Assembly (NCBI GenBank): GCA_001972305.1
Contig: BDDD01000567.1
Coordinates: 310,001-374,000, forward strand
Direction: 5' to 3'
DNA length: 64,000 bases
Source: Cephalotus follicularis
Lineage: Eukaryota > Streptophyta > Magnoliopsida > Oxalidales > Cephalotaceae
This document shows positions 31,425 through 41,419 of this stretch, in pieces (positions within the stretch are counted from its first letter, which is position 1; each line of letters begins with the position of its first letter). A model generated the notes under the pieces. It had not been told where the DNA came from. It searched no databases and saw only the letters and a list, made by a program, of their open reading frames with translations. Both the position numbers and the translations under genes were made by a program.

Positions 31425-32483
31425 ATGCCTAGAACGAAGAATCTTGAGGAAGGACAAGGCTCAAAGGGAAAGGAAAAATCTGCTGGGCAAAAGGGAAAGG
31501 GAAAAGCTGCTGCCACTACTCCACCCGCAGCTCCTGAGGTGATCCCACCCACTCCTAGGTACCCAGAAGCTTACTTCAATAGGAAAATCCTTGTAGGTAA
31601 AGTTTTAGACTTTAACTTTTGCACTAGGGAAGGTTTTCCCATTGTAGATTGGATTAGATTTCAAGGTCTGGAACCCTTTTTCTCACTTAATTTGCCTAGC
31701 TATCCCGAACTCATGAAAGAGTTCTATGTGCATATTCGAAGTAGCTCCAGGGATGGCTTAACCACTATGGTTAAAAGGAAAACTTTTAACTTGGACCTAG
31801 ATGATCTACACACTATCTTGAATATACCAAACGAAGGTGCTAGGGGTTGGAATCAAAGGTCATGGGTGACTAGTTCGGACTTTAACCGACAAGACTGCGT
31901 AAATGTGTTATTTGGTGAAAACGCTGATCATGTTCAGCGAATGTATACTAGGAACCTACACTTGGACTCTAGATTTCTACATCGTGCGGTTTGTACGTAC
32001 ATTCTACCTAAGGCCGGTGGGTTCGATGAGGTGACCCACATGGAGGCCTACACGATGTATCATTTCATTACTGGCTGTAGAATCAATGTTCCCTACCTTT
32101 TGATAAATCACATGAATTCAATTCACGACCGGGAGAATGCAAGATTAGGTTATAGCAATATTATAACCAAGATTCTCCAATACTTCCATATCGACCTTAC
32201 TGGAGAAGTGCACCATGATCTCCAAAGTGCATACAAACTTGGCAAAGGAACCCTTGGAAGAATGGGGTTCAAAAAGCACAAGAGGCTTGGTACATGGATT
32301 CTGAGGGATAAGGATTCCAATAGAGTAGAGGAAGACGAAGGTGAAGCCGAGGCAGGGGTAGAAGCTGAGAATATACCCTTGCAGATCGAACCACAAGCTC
32401 AACTAATGCCAGATGTCCATCTTCCAAGAAATAGGCTAGATGAGATGTTTGACGCTATCAAAGGCATGCCGGAGAATATTTAG
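31425..32483 (+). CDS. env-like ORF of copia-4 (SIRE-type)
   Basis: 352 codons from the ATG at 31425 (MPRTKNLEEGQG), uninterrupted. An earlier in-frame TTG at 31374 is not a credible start. SIRE-type copia elements have an extra ORF here whose function is unproven. The N-terminal ~45 residues are Lys/Gly/Ala/Pro-rich. A folded-looking part follows: RYPEAYFNRKILVGKVLDF, SYPELMKEFYVHI, FNLDLDDLHTILNIPNEGARGW, RFLHRAVCTYILP, HMEAYTMYHFITGCRINVPY, ITKILQYFHIDL. I see no signal peptide, no clear membrane span and no furin-like site, so an envelope role is not supported by the sequence. The tail is acidic (EEDEGEAEAGVEAE). After the TAG the frame stays related (EMKTNMQCMRR) and then a TGA follows, so the original protein was probably longer. 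Confidence 0.75.
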   Translation: MPRTKNLEEGQGSKGKEKSAGQKGKGKAAATTPPAAPEVIPPTPRYPEAYFNRKILVGKVLDFNFCTREGFPIVDWIRFQGLEPFFSLNLPSYPELMKEFYVHIRSSSRDGLTTMVKRKTFNLDLDDLHTILNIPNEGARGWNQRSWVTSSDFNRQDCVNVLFGENADHVQRMYTRNLHLDSRFLHRAVCTYILPKAGGFDEVTHMEAYTMYHFITGCRINVPYLLINHMNSIHDRENARLGYSNIITKILQYFHIDLTGEVHHDLQSAYKLGKGTLGRMGFKKHKRLGTWILRDKDSNRVEEDEGEAEAGVEAENIPLQIEPQAQLMPDVHLPRNRLDEMFDAIKGMPENI

Positions 32484-33392
32484 GAAATGAAGACGAACAT
32501 GCAGTGCATGAGGAGGTGACAGAAGAGACTTGCCAAAAGGTTTGCTGACACAGGCATTATTGTGTATGATGGCCTCATTTCTTCATCTTCTAGCCATGAC
32601 GACAATCCCCCGGACGATGCTGCAACCAATGATATGGAGGGAGATGGCGGAGGAGGTGATGAGAGCACTCACATGGAGGATTGAGCATTTGCATCTCATG
32701 TCTTTTTTTTTTTTTTTGCATTTTCTATTGTCTTTGCTATGATCGTGTGATTTGTAATTTTATCTTGAACAACTTGATTTCAGCTTGTAACAAGTTTCTT
32801 TGAAATAGGAAATGACTTTGTATGCAATGTGTTTTATTTGCTGGAATGCTTGGTTATTGCAATTTGATATATGAAATGGATATGCATATTGTGTGATGAT
32901 GCTATGAACTTATTGGTCTTAATATGTTTGGAATAGTTGGTATTTAGTTCAAATTTTCGACTATGCAAGGCTCAAATTATATGAATGCTTGTTTATGCAA
33001 CATGTTTTTGGAGCATAAATTGGATACTCAAATGGTACTTCTTATGTTTTTGATATTGTCTTTAATCCCTTTTTTAAGATGATAACAAAAAGGGGGAGAA
33101 TATTGTGTAAGCTTGTAAGTTTGGATTTGGGGGAGAAATGGTGAAATTGAGAGAGTTGAGAGAGTTTGTGAGATAGCATATAAATACATACATCATGGGT
33201 TTTATGACAAGGTAATATAATCCTTATATGACTAAGGGGGAGGTAATAAACTCAGGGGGAGCTATTACCTTTGAGCTCTTAACATGCTCTCAAAATTTTC
33301 CATTTATATACTTTATGTGCTAATGTTTATAACTCAACAATTATTATGCTTTAAAATATAACAAATTTTGTCATCATCAAAAAGGGGGAGAT
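32484..33392 (+). other. copia-4 3' untranslated region and polypurine tract
   Basis: AT-rich, no credible ORF beyond the decayed tail of the env-like frame (to about 32680). A poly-T run lies at 32703-32717. Several G-rich tracts occur: aaaaagggggagaat near 33087, aagggggaggt near 33234, and tcaaaaagggggagat at 33377-33392, the PPT next to the LTR. Confidence 0.8.
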
Positions 33393-34518
33393 TGTTGAAA
33401 TTTATGTCTCAATCCTAAGTTTTGATGATAACATATTTGTATTTAACAAAGTTTCTCTATGTGCAAGACAGCCATAAAATGAGAAAAACAGAACAAGAAT
33501 TATGCAGAACACAGCCCAGACCATCGACGCCCAAGCTTGAAGCGTCAGCGCTTTATCAGGCGGTCGAGACAAGAGGCTAAGCGTCTACCGGTGGAGCGTT
33601 TGGAGAAATAGAAATAACACTCAAACCGTCGACGCTCAGATTCAAGCGTCTGCGCTTTAAGGTACAAAGCGCCGTCCAATTAAAACAGTGGACACAACTT
33701 CTATTAAAAGAGGCCTAAGCGTCGACGCCCGAGCCTAAGCGTCAGCGCTTTGAGGTGACGGTCTACTCCAACTTTGAACGCCTGCGCTTTGAGCTGAATA
33801 TTCAAATTTCAGATCCCCAATGGTCACATGACCATCGACACTTTGAAGAAGACAGTCGACGCTTTAGTCGGCTGGAACAGTTTCTGACAGAGTTTTAGTG
33901 GACATTCCATTAAGGAATTTTTGCTAATGCTTTCCCAACGGATCTATGAGGCAAGAAGCTATAAAAGGAAGAATGTTTTGAAGAGAAAAGAAGAGAACAA
34001 CACAAACAAAGCAAATATACAAACATCATTCAAAGAAAACATTCAAAGAGCATCAAAATCAAAAGCTCACTCAAAAGCTTTCATTTTACATTTTAAGCCA
34101 ATTCTTGTTCTCACTGTTTAGAGCAATCTTATCTTGTAAAATCCAACCTTGTGAGAGGTTTAGCTACAAACACAACTCTTTATACTTTGATTGTAATAGG
34201 GGAGTGAACCCTAAGTGAATTTGGGGAGTGAACCCAAAGAGAAATTGTAAGTGATTAAGGTCAATCACAAAGGTGTACCGAATAGCACCCGGAATTGTAT
34301 TCGGAGAACTAGTGGAAACTCAAGAAGATCCTTGGGAAAAGTGGACGTAGGCAAGAGTTTGACCGAACCACTCTAAACTAGTGTTTGCATATCTCTCTAA
34401 CTCTATCTCTTTACATTACTATTTAATTTACTTTTGATCATTATCTTTGTTCATTGCGAAAAGTTTAGATCATTTTTAGAAACTACAATTCACCCCCCCC
34501 CCCTTTGTAGTTTATTCA
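33393..34518 (+). repeat. 3' LTR of copia-4
   Basis: TGTTGAAATT...GTTTATTCA, 1126 bp. TATA box tataaaa at 33960-33966. GTCGACG-type array 33524-33864. A run of about 13 C near 34492-34503 replaces the 'accccctcccct' of the 5' copy. Confidence 0.92.
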
Positions 34519-34523
34519 CAATG

Positions 34524-35573
34524 GTATATGGATAGTGGTTGCTCCAAACATTTGACCGGTAACAAGAATCAATTCGTTACCCTGAAGCTAAAAGATGGAG
34601 GACTTGTAACTTTCAGAGACAATGCAAAAGGAAAGATTGAAGGAGTTGGCACCATAAGTAAAAATTCCTCAACCTCTATTGACAATGTCTTGTTTGTTAA
34701 AGGACTCAAACATAACCTTCTTAGCATAAGTCAATTGTGTGATAAAGGTTATAGAGTTACATTCGAAAAGACACATTGCATCGTAATAAATGTTTTAGAT
34801 AATTCAATCAAGTTCATTGGATATAGACAAGATAATGTTTATGTTGTTAATATAATAGATCTTGATTTTCAAAATGTTAAATGTCTTGTCTCTATGAACA
34901 ATGATAATAGTTGGTTATGGCATAGGAGATTAGGACATGCTAGTGTGAATACTATCTCCAAAATTTTGAAATATGATCTTGTTAAAGGCCTTCCCAAACT
35001 TTCTTTTGAGAAAGATAAATTTTTTGATGCTTGTCAAATGGGAAAGCAAACTAGATCATCATTTAAATCCAAAAATGTTATCTTCATAACTATGCCATTA
35101 GAACTATTACATATGGACTTGTTTGGAGCATCTAGAACTAGAAGCCTTGGTGGAAAACAATGTGGTTTAGTAATTGTTGATGATTTTTCAAGATTTACTT
35201 GGACTTTATGTTTGACAAATAAAAGTGATGCTTTTAATGAGTTTAAAATTTTGTGTAAAAAAGTTCAAAATGAAAAGAACTATATCATTAAAATTATTAG
35301 AAGTGATCATGGTAGAGAATTTCAAAACATTGATTTTGAAACGTTTTGTAATGAAAATGGTTTTAATAAAAAAAAAATTCATCTCCTGGAACTCCTCAAC
35401 AAAATGGAGTTGTAGAAAGAAAAAATCGTACTTTGCAATAAATGGCTAGAACTATGTTGTGTGAAAATTCTTTACCGAAATATTTTTCGGCTAAGGCCGT
35501 AAATACTGCATGTTATGTGTTAAATCGTATAACAATAAGGCCGATTCTCAAAAAGACTCTATATGAATTATGA
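34524..35573 (+). pseudogene. int: copia-3 protease and integrase, broken
   Basis: It resumes after copia-4 with WYMDSGCSKHLTGNKNQ (protease Asp-Ser-Gly), then the pre-integrase motif [21 protein letters not shown], the integrase Asp in LLHMDLFGASRT and the second Asp in IRSDHGREFQN. An expanded A-run near 35368 shifts the frame after CNENGFN. In the shifted frame the Glu block is present (PQQNGVVERKNRTLQ), followed by a TAA in place of the next Glu (near 35440) and a TGA where a Trp would be (near 35570). Confidence 0.87.
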
Positions 35574-37571
35574 ATGCAGAGAAAGCCTAACATTAGTTAC
35601 TTCCGAGCATTTGGATGCAAGTGTTTCGTACATAACAACGACACGGACAACCTCGGTAAGTTCGACGCAAAAGCCGACGAAGGTATTTTTCTTGGATACT
35701 CAAACTCTAGTAAGTCTTATAGAATTTTTAATAAGAAAAGATTAATTGTTGAAAAATCTGTGCATGTTTTTTTTGATGAGTCTAATGTTATTTCTAGTAA
35801 TATTGATGATGATGATGTTGAATTTCTTCAAGAAAAAGTTAATGATATTTCTTTGAGTGATAGTCAACCTTTAGATGATGTTAAAGGAACATCTTCACAA
35901 CCTTTAGATATTAGTATTCCCCAAGTTAGAAATAGGAATCTTATTAGAGACCATCCTATTAATGCAATCATAGGTAACCCTTCAAGAGGTGTAACTACTA
36001 GATCCTCATACAATGTATGTAACTATTTAGCTTTTCTTTCACAAATCGAGCCTAAAAATATAAATAAGGCCGAAAATGATGAATTTTGGATTATAGCTAT
36101 GCAAGAAGAGCTAAATCAGTTTAAACATAATAATGTGTGGGAACTAGTAGCTAGACCTGACGATCATTCTGTTATTGGAACTAAATGGGTGTTTATAAAT
36201 AAAATGGATGATCAAGACATTGTAGTTAGAAATAAGGCTAGATTAGTTGCTAAAGGATATTCACAGGAAGAAGGAATAGATTTTGATGAAACATATGCTC
36301 TTGTAGCTAGACTTGAATCCATTCGCATGTTACTTGCATTTGCATCTCATAAGAATTTTACTTTATATAAATTGGATGTTCAAAGTGCATTTTTAAATGG
36401 ATTTATAAAAGAAGAAGTTTTTGTTGAACAACCCCTTGGTTTTATTGATCCTTTTTATCCTGATCATGTTTTTAAATTGCAAAAAGTTTTGTATAGTTTA
36501 AAACAAGCTCCACGAGCTTGGTATGAAAGATTGAGCAACTTTTTGATTTTAAATGATTTTAAACAAGGTTTTGTCGATATTACTTTGTTTACAAAGAAAA
36601 ATAATGATGATATTTTGATTGTTCAAATTTTTATGGATGACATTGTGTTTGGTTCTACTAACGAATTAATGTGTAAGGATTTTGCTAAGTTGATGCAAGA
36701 TGAGTTCGAAATGAGTATTATGGGAGAACTCAGTTTCTTCCTTGGACTTCAAATTAGACAACTCAAAGACAGAATCTTCATCAGTCAATCCAAATATGTG
36801 AAGGATCTACTCAAACACTTTGGATTGGAGAATGCAAAACAAAGCAAGACACCAATGAGTACTTTGACAAAGCTTGATAAGGATGAGAAAGGTAAATGTA
36901 TTGATCAAAAGCTTTATAGAAGTATGATATGTTCTTTATTGTATTTTACGGCTAGTAGACCTGATATTTTGCTTGCTGTGTGTTTGTGTGCACGTTTTCA
37001 GTTTGACCCTAAAGAGTCACATCTTTCTGCTGCAAAACATATATGTAAATATCTTGCATATACACCTACACTAGGCTTATGGTACTCTAGGGAATCTAGT
37101 TTTGAATTGCATACCTATTCTGATGCCGACTTCGGTGGATATAAGGTTGACCGGAAGAGCACAAGTGGATCATGTCACTTCTTAGAAAGCATGTTAGTCT
37201 CTTGGTTTAGTAAAAAGCAAAATTCGGTTGCTTTATCCACTACTGAGGCTGAGTACATTGCGGCCGGAAGTTGTTGTGCCCAAGCACTTTGGATGAAACA
37301 ACAGCTAGTGGATTATGGTTATAGGTTTAGTAAAATACCAATTAAATGTGATAACACTAGTGGTATTTATTTTTCAAAAAAATCCTGTTCATCATTCTAG
37401 GACAAAGCAAATAGATATTAGACAACATTTTATTAGAGATCACATAGAAAAAGAAGATGTCATTCTCATATACATTCCCACACAAGAACAGGTTACAGAT
37501 ATTTCACCAAACCACTTGTGAAAATACATTCTCACATCTTAGAAGGGAACTAGGTTTATGTGAAATAGAAT
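35574..37571 (+). pseudogene. rt: copia-3 RT and RNase H, nearly intact with one frameshift
   Basis: A 608-codon open stretch. It holds the integrase tail (NISYFRAFGCKCFVHNN), a linker, then RT: ELVARPDDHSVIGTKWVF, RLVAKGYSQEEGIDF, LDVQSAFLNGFIKEEVFV, VLYSLKQAPRAWYERL. The catalytic box is IFMDDIVFGST (36627-36660). RNase H: YSDADFGGYKVDRKSTSG, ALSTTEAEYIAAGSC. A gained base in the A-run near 37377 shifts the frame, and the end (NPVHHSRTKQIDIRQHFIRD) continues in another frame to about 37520. Without this shift RT and RNase H would look complete. This is the best preserved RT in the window. Confidence 0.9.
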
Positions 37572-37932
37572 AGTTTCATATGCATCTTTATTATTGTTTA
37601 AGGGGGAGAAATTATTTTATCCCTTTTGATGATTTCCAAAAAAGGGGAGAGTGTTTAATAAAAAAAATTGTTTTTTGTTGATGTTTAAAAAGGGGAGTGT
37701 GTTTTGAATTTCTTGATATGAATTGTTTGAGTTTTTTGATTTTTCGATATATCGATATCATATTAAGGGGGAGTTGACATTTATTTGAGTTGGTATATGT
37801 ATGCATAGTTTGTATTGGTATAATGATGTTAACTTCTTGCACAAGTCAATTTTTACATATGTTAAAAGTTTGTTTTAAATGCTTTATACCTTCCTATTGT
37901 GAATGTTTTGTTATCATCAAAAAGGGGGAGAT
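37572..37932 (+). other. copia-3 3' untranslated region and polypurine tracts
   Basis: The final PPT tcaaaaagggggagat lies at 37917-37932. Earlier G-rich tracts are at 37601 (aagggggagaa) and 37764-37787. The latter, aagggggagTTGACATTTA, reproduces the PPT/LTR junction about 165 bp early. No env-like ORF. Confidence 0.8.
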
Positions 37933-39218
37933 TGTTGACATTTATTTGTTACAATATTTGTTTTGATGATTACAAAACACATAATCTGTGTGTTTGATGT
38001 GAAGGAATCTCTAACAAAGTTAACTTGCAATGTAAGAAAGCTAAAACTTGCATATCAGTCTTTTTGGCGTCAACGACTAAGTTTTAGGCATCAACGTGCT
38101 GGGAATAAGTACATGTTCTGGGCTTGGAAAGATGATCCTCGTCGACATGATCTCTATCCTCGTCAATGTGCTGGGAAACTTATCATTTGCCTCAACATCA
38201 TGAGGAAAGACGTCAACGTCAAAAGGTGATAGTGGCTTGGATGTTAACACATAATACAAGTGGAGTCAACACCTTGTCTATAGACGTCAATGCCATATCA
38301 AGACGTCAACGCAAATGGTGCACATTTCAGACAGTGGTTTTAGACGTTAACGCAAAGACATAATGGCGTCAACATCTTGTCTATATACGTTAACGCCATG
38401 GATGCACGTCAACGTAAATAGAACTGAAGATGAACAAGAGCTTGGAGTATCAACACAGAAAGCCACTGGAGTTAATGCATAAGGGGATAGACGTGAACGC
38501 CATTCGTACACGTCAACGCCAATGACAGCTAAACACAGAATCTATAAAATTTGAAGGTACTGAAATGGTGATCCTTTCCCTGATTAGCTCCAACAGTTCT
38601 CTGGTGATTCCCTGGACTCTAGCAACGGCTATATCCATCTGAAGGCTATAAATATAGGCTCACACCATGAAGAAATCATCAATCATTCACACAAGCAATA
38701 TCCAAGCTATACTACAGCAAGAAAGAAGAGTTTTGAGCTATAGTTTACAAAGTTATTTTTTGAGATCCTTTGAGCAAATACTGTTTTTGTTATCCAACCT
38801 TTTGAGAGGTTTTTAAACATTACAAACACTCAGAAATCCATTGTATACCCAAGGTCGTTAGTACCTTACTCAAAAGTTAGGATTTAGCTTTGAAAATCCA
38901 AGTTAGAATTTAGCTCGCAAAAATTCTAGTTAGGATTCAGCTTGTAAAAATCCAGAATCGCTGTTTATGATCGGGGGATTACATTCTAGTGGAATCTTTA
39001 GCGCGACTTGGGAGAGTGGATGGAGGCACGGTTTGCCCAACCGCTATAAACTCGTTTGCATTTCTCTATCTCTTACTCTTTACTTTATTTGCTATTTAAT
39101 TTACGGTTTAGAGTAACTTGTTTGTTTTTATCATTATTGTTTTTAATCTTTAAAAAGGGTGGCTATTTTCCATATAACCAATTCAGCCCCCTCTTGGTTG
39201 CCTTTTGTGGACTCTTCA
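37933..39218 (+). repeat. 3' LTR of copia-3
   Basis: TGTTGACATTTATTTG...GGACTCTTCA, 1286 bp. GTCAACG/GTCGACG array 38064-38520; TATA box tataaata at 38647-38654. It shows the host sequence that solo LTR-1 interrupted in the 5' copy. Confidence 0.9.
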
Positions 39219-39684
39219 ATTTTTAATGATTTATTTGTGATATTTTTATGTTTGGGATAGACTACTTTGGTTGTGTTGTGATGGTTTTTAGGTACAAAGC
39301 CAAGAAGATTAAAGTGCATGAATTCTACTCAAAGTGGTGCGAATTGGAGATCAAAAGATCAAAGATTGAAGATTGGCAAAATTCTACAGAAAACAGAGTT
39401 AAGCGTCGATGCCTTCAACATAAGCGTCGACGCCTAACTCCAAAGCGCTGACAGTTTCAAAGGAAGCGTCGACGCTTTACACTTCATGATGAACAAGACT
39501 GTAGTTTTGTGATTCTCGTCAACACCAATCCAGTTGGCGTCAACGTGCTGTAAATTCAATATTTAGGCATCAACGCCATGATCAAGACGTCAAAACCAAA
39601 AATGCACAAATCAAACAGTACTTAAACGTTAACGTGTAAGAAGAAAAGCGTCAACACCTTGCTTTCACATTTAAAGTGTCAACG
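39219..39684 (+). repeat. Athila-A 3' LTR, middle segment
   Basis: It continues the LTR after copia-3 and matches 12309-12740 of the 5' LTR, including the motif array from about 39402. It ends at the TSD CAACG (39680-39684), where solo LTR-2 inserted. A local repeat of about 34 bp ('caac.ccttgctttcac...') precedes the insertion. Confidence 0.85.
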
Positions 39685-39823
39685 TGTAGCGCCTGAGATT
39701 TTCATTAATGTAATGTTGTATTTTTTGATGCATTTACGCAATTTATTAATGAGAATTATGACTTTTCCCTTTTTGTAATGTTAAAATTGTGCAAAAATTG
39801 AAGTGTGAAAAGTGCTGATGCAG

Positions 39824-40412
39824 GGCGAGCAGCCGACCTCCCAAGAGGGACAGTCGACTAGACCCCCTTTTGAGTGGAACCAACTACCTGTTGTGAGAGA
39901 CAGCCGACTGCCAAGATAAGGCAGTCGACTGCCAAGGGTTAAGTCAGATGAAAACGTGTTGCCAGTCTGTCATTTAGCAAATGCATGTTATGGACTGTGT
40001 TATGAGCATAAATGTGTGTTATTGCTGTTGAATGCTCGTTTTGGATTGGATTGAATTGAGAAAGACATGCATTTTTCTGCTGTTTTTGCCTACTGATGTA
40101 AATCCAATCGACTGCCAAGGCGGGCAGCCGACTGGCGAGCATGAACAGTCGACTGTTCGATACAAGCAGCCGGCTACTCAATGGGAAACAACCGACTGGA
40201 CGTAAGAACCAGCCGACTGCTCATACGAGCAATAGGAAATCCCTACTGAAGGTTGAGTAGTCAACTCCCAAGAGAGGGCAGCCGACTGGATGAGGAAAAC
40301 AGCCGACTGCCAAGAGGAGACAGTCGACTATTAAGGGAGGCAGCCGACTGCCAGAATTAGGACAGCCGACTGTTGAAGGAAAACAGCCAACTGTCAACAG
40401 ACACAGCCGACT
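39824..40412. repeat. CAGTCGACTG / CAGCCGACTG array in solo LTR-2
   Basis: Around twenty copies of cagtcgactg, cagccgactg and close variants, spaced about 15-35 bp apart with clusters and gaps, in two blocks (39824-39940 and 40105-40412). Many copies are CAGCCGACTG, one T-to-C change from the perfect palindrome. Confidence 0.85.
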
Positions 40413-41419
40413 GGTTAGGGACTGACCCGCACTTTGAGCATATCTTTGCATTGCATTTTGATATGGAATGGATTCTTGACTGAATGTGATGGAATTCTAA
40501 AGCGTTTTATCATTTTAGAAGTGCATACATGATTTTATACAATCATTATTTGAAATGAAAACATATATTTTGATAAATGTGTGTTTTCAAGGGATTGAAA
40601 CATGGTTTTAAAGATGAATTGCATTTTGAATAAATGTAGTAATTCCAGTGTTTTGTAACCTATAAACTACTTGAAAACGGTTTGATTTTGGATTGACCTC
40701 GGATTGATTGATTGATGTTTGTGTTTGGATTGATGCTGCGCTAGTTCCGTGACGGAGGTGTCATGAGGGATAGGGGCGGGATTGTGCCCCGAGGGGCCAA
40801 GAGTTGGCCAGGGACACCCACACTGATCGGATTGATGCTGCGCTAGTTCCGTGACAGAGGTGTCATGAGGACTAGGGGCGGGATTGTGCCCCTAGGGGCC
40901 AGGAGATGGCTAGGTACACCCACAAACACTGTTTGCTTGACCTTTGTGCAAGAAACAGCGGATTGATTGGATTGACTGGATTGATTGGACTGGTCCTCCG
41001 GGACATGACTGTTGGATTGGTGATTGTGGCCACTTGGCATGAATGTGCCTTTGGAATAGATATATATACATACGTATATATGTATTATGGTATATCATGC
41101 ATTGCATCATGAGTGCATTCATTTCATGACATTCATTATCTCTGACCTTGAATTTCACTTATGATTTAGCCGAGTGAGGACAAAGGCTAACCCCCTACTA
41201 TTGCAGATTGATGCAATGTTATGGATATCGACCGTGCGCGGCCGAATCAGAGGGGAGATGGAGCTTTAATTGCTTAAAATAAATGTTAAACGATGTATTA
41301 AAATATGTTTTATTTTGGATTACTGTTTTAATGTATTGATCGACTTTGATCACGCTCCGTTTGTGGGCAATTGACAATGGCTTAATGATGTTAAATGTTG
41401 GAATCATGTGGTATGGGAC

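Larger units (their letters stand above)
26222..34518 (+). mobile_element. SIRE-like copia-4, two LTRs, nested in copia-3
   Basis: 8297 bp. LTRs 26222-27364 and 33393-34518, TSD CAATG on both sides (26217-26221 and 34519-34523), PBS, gag, truncated pol, env-like ORF, PPT. By eye the two LTRs differ by roughly two dozen substitutions and one ~20 bp indel, so this is the youngest insertion seen. It interrupts copia-3 between gag and protease. It cannot be autonomous because the RT core is deleted. Confidence 0.92.
20800..39218 (+). mobile_element. SIRE-like copia-3, with nested insertions
   Basis: 5' LTR 20800-25052 (split by solo LTR-1), iMet PBS at 25055, gag remnant, then copia-4 inserted between gag and protease, then protease-integrase-RT-RNase H, PPT and 3' LTR 37933-39218. 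It sits in the 3' LTR of Athila-A with T-rich flanks on both sides (TTTTT; one extra A at the right edge makes that end uncertain by one base). No env-like ORF is present: only about 360 bp separate pol from the 3' LTR. Confidence 0.88.

Noticed and set aside
32703-32717. Poly-T run as a retrotransposed poly(A) tail of a LINE or SINE on the minus strand
   Set aside because: No adjacent LINE/SINE sequence and no flanking duplication; it lies in the copia-4 3' untranslated region.
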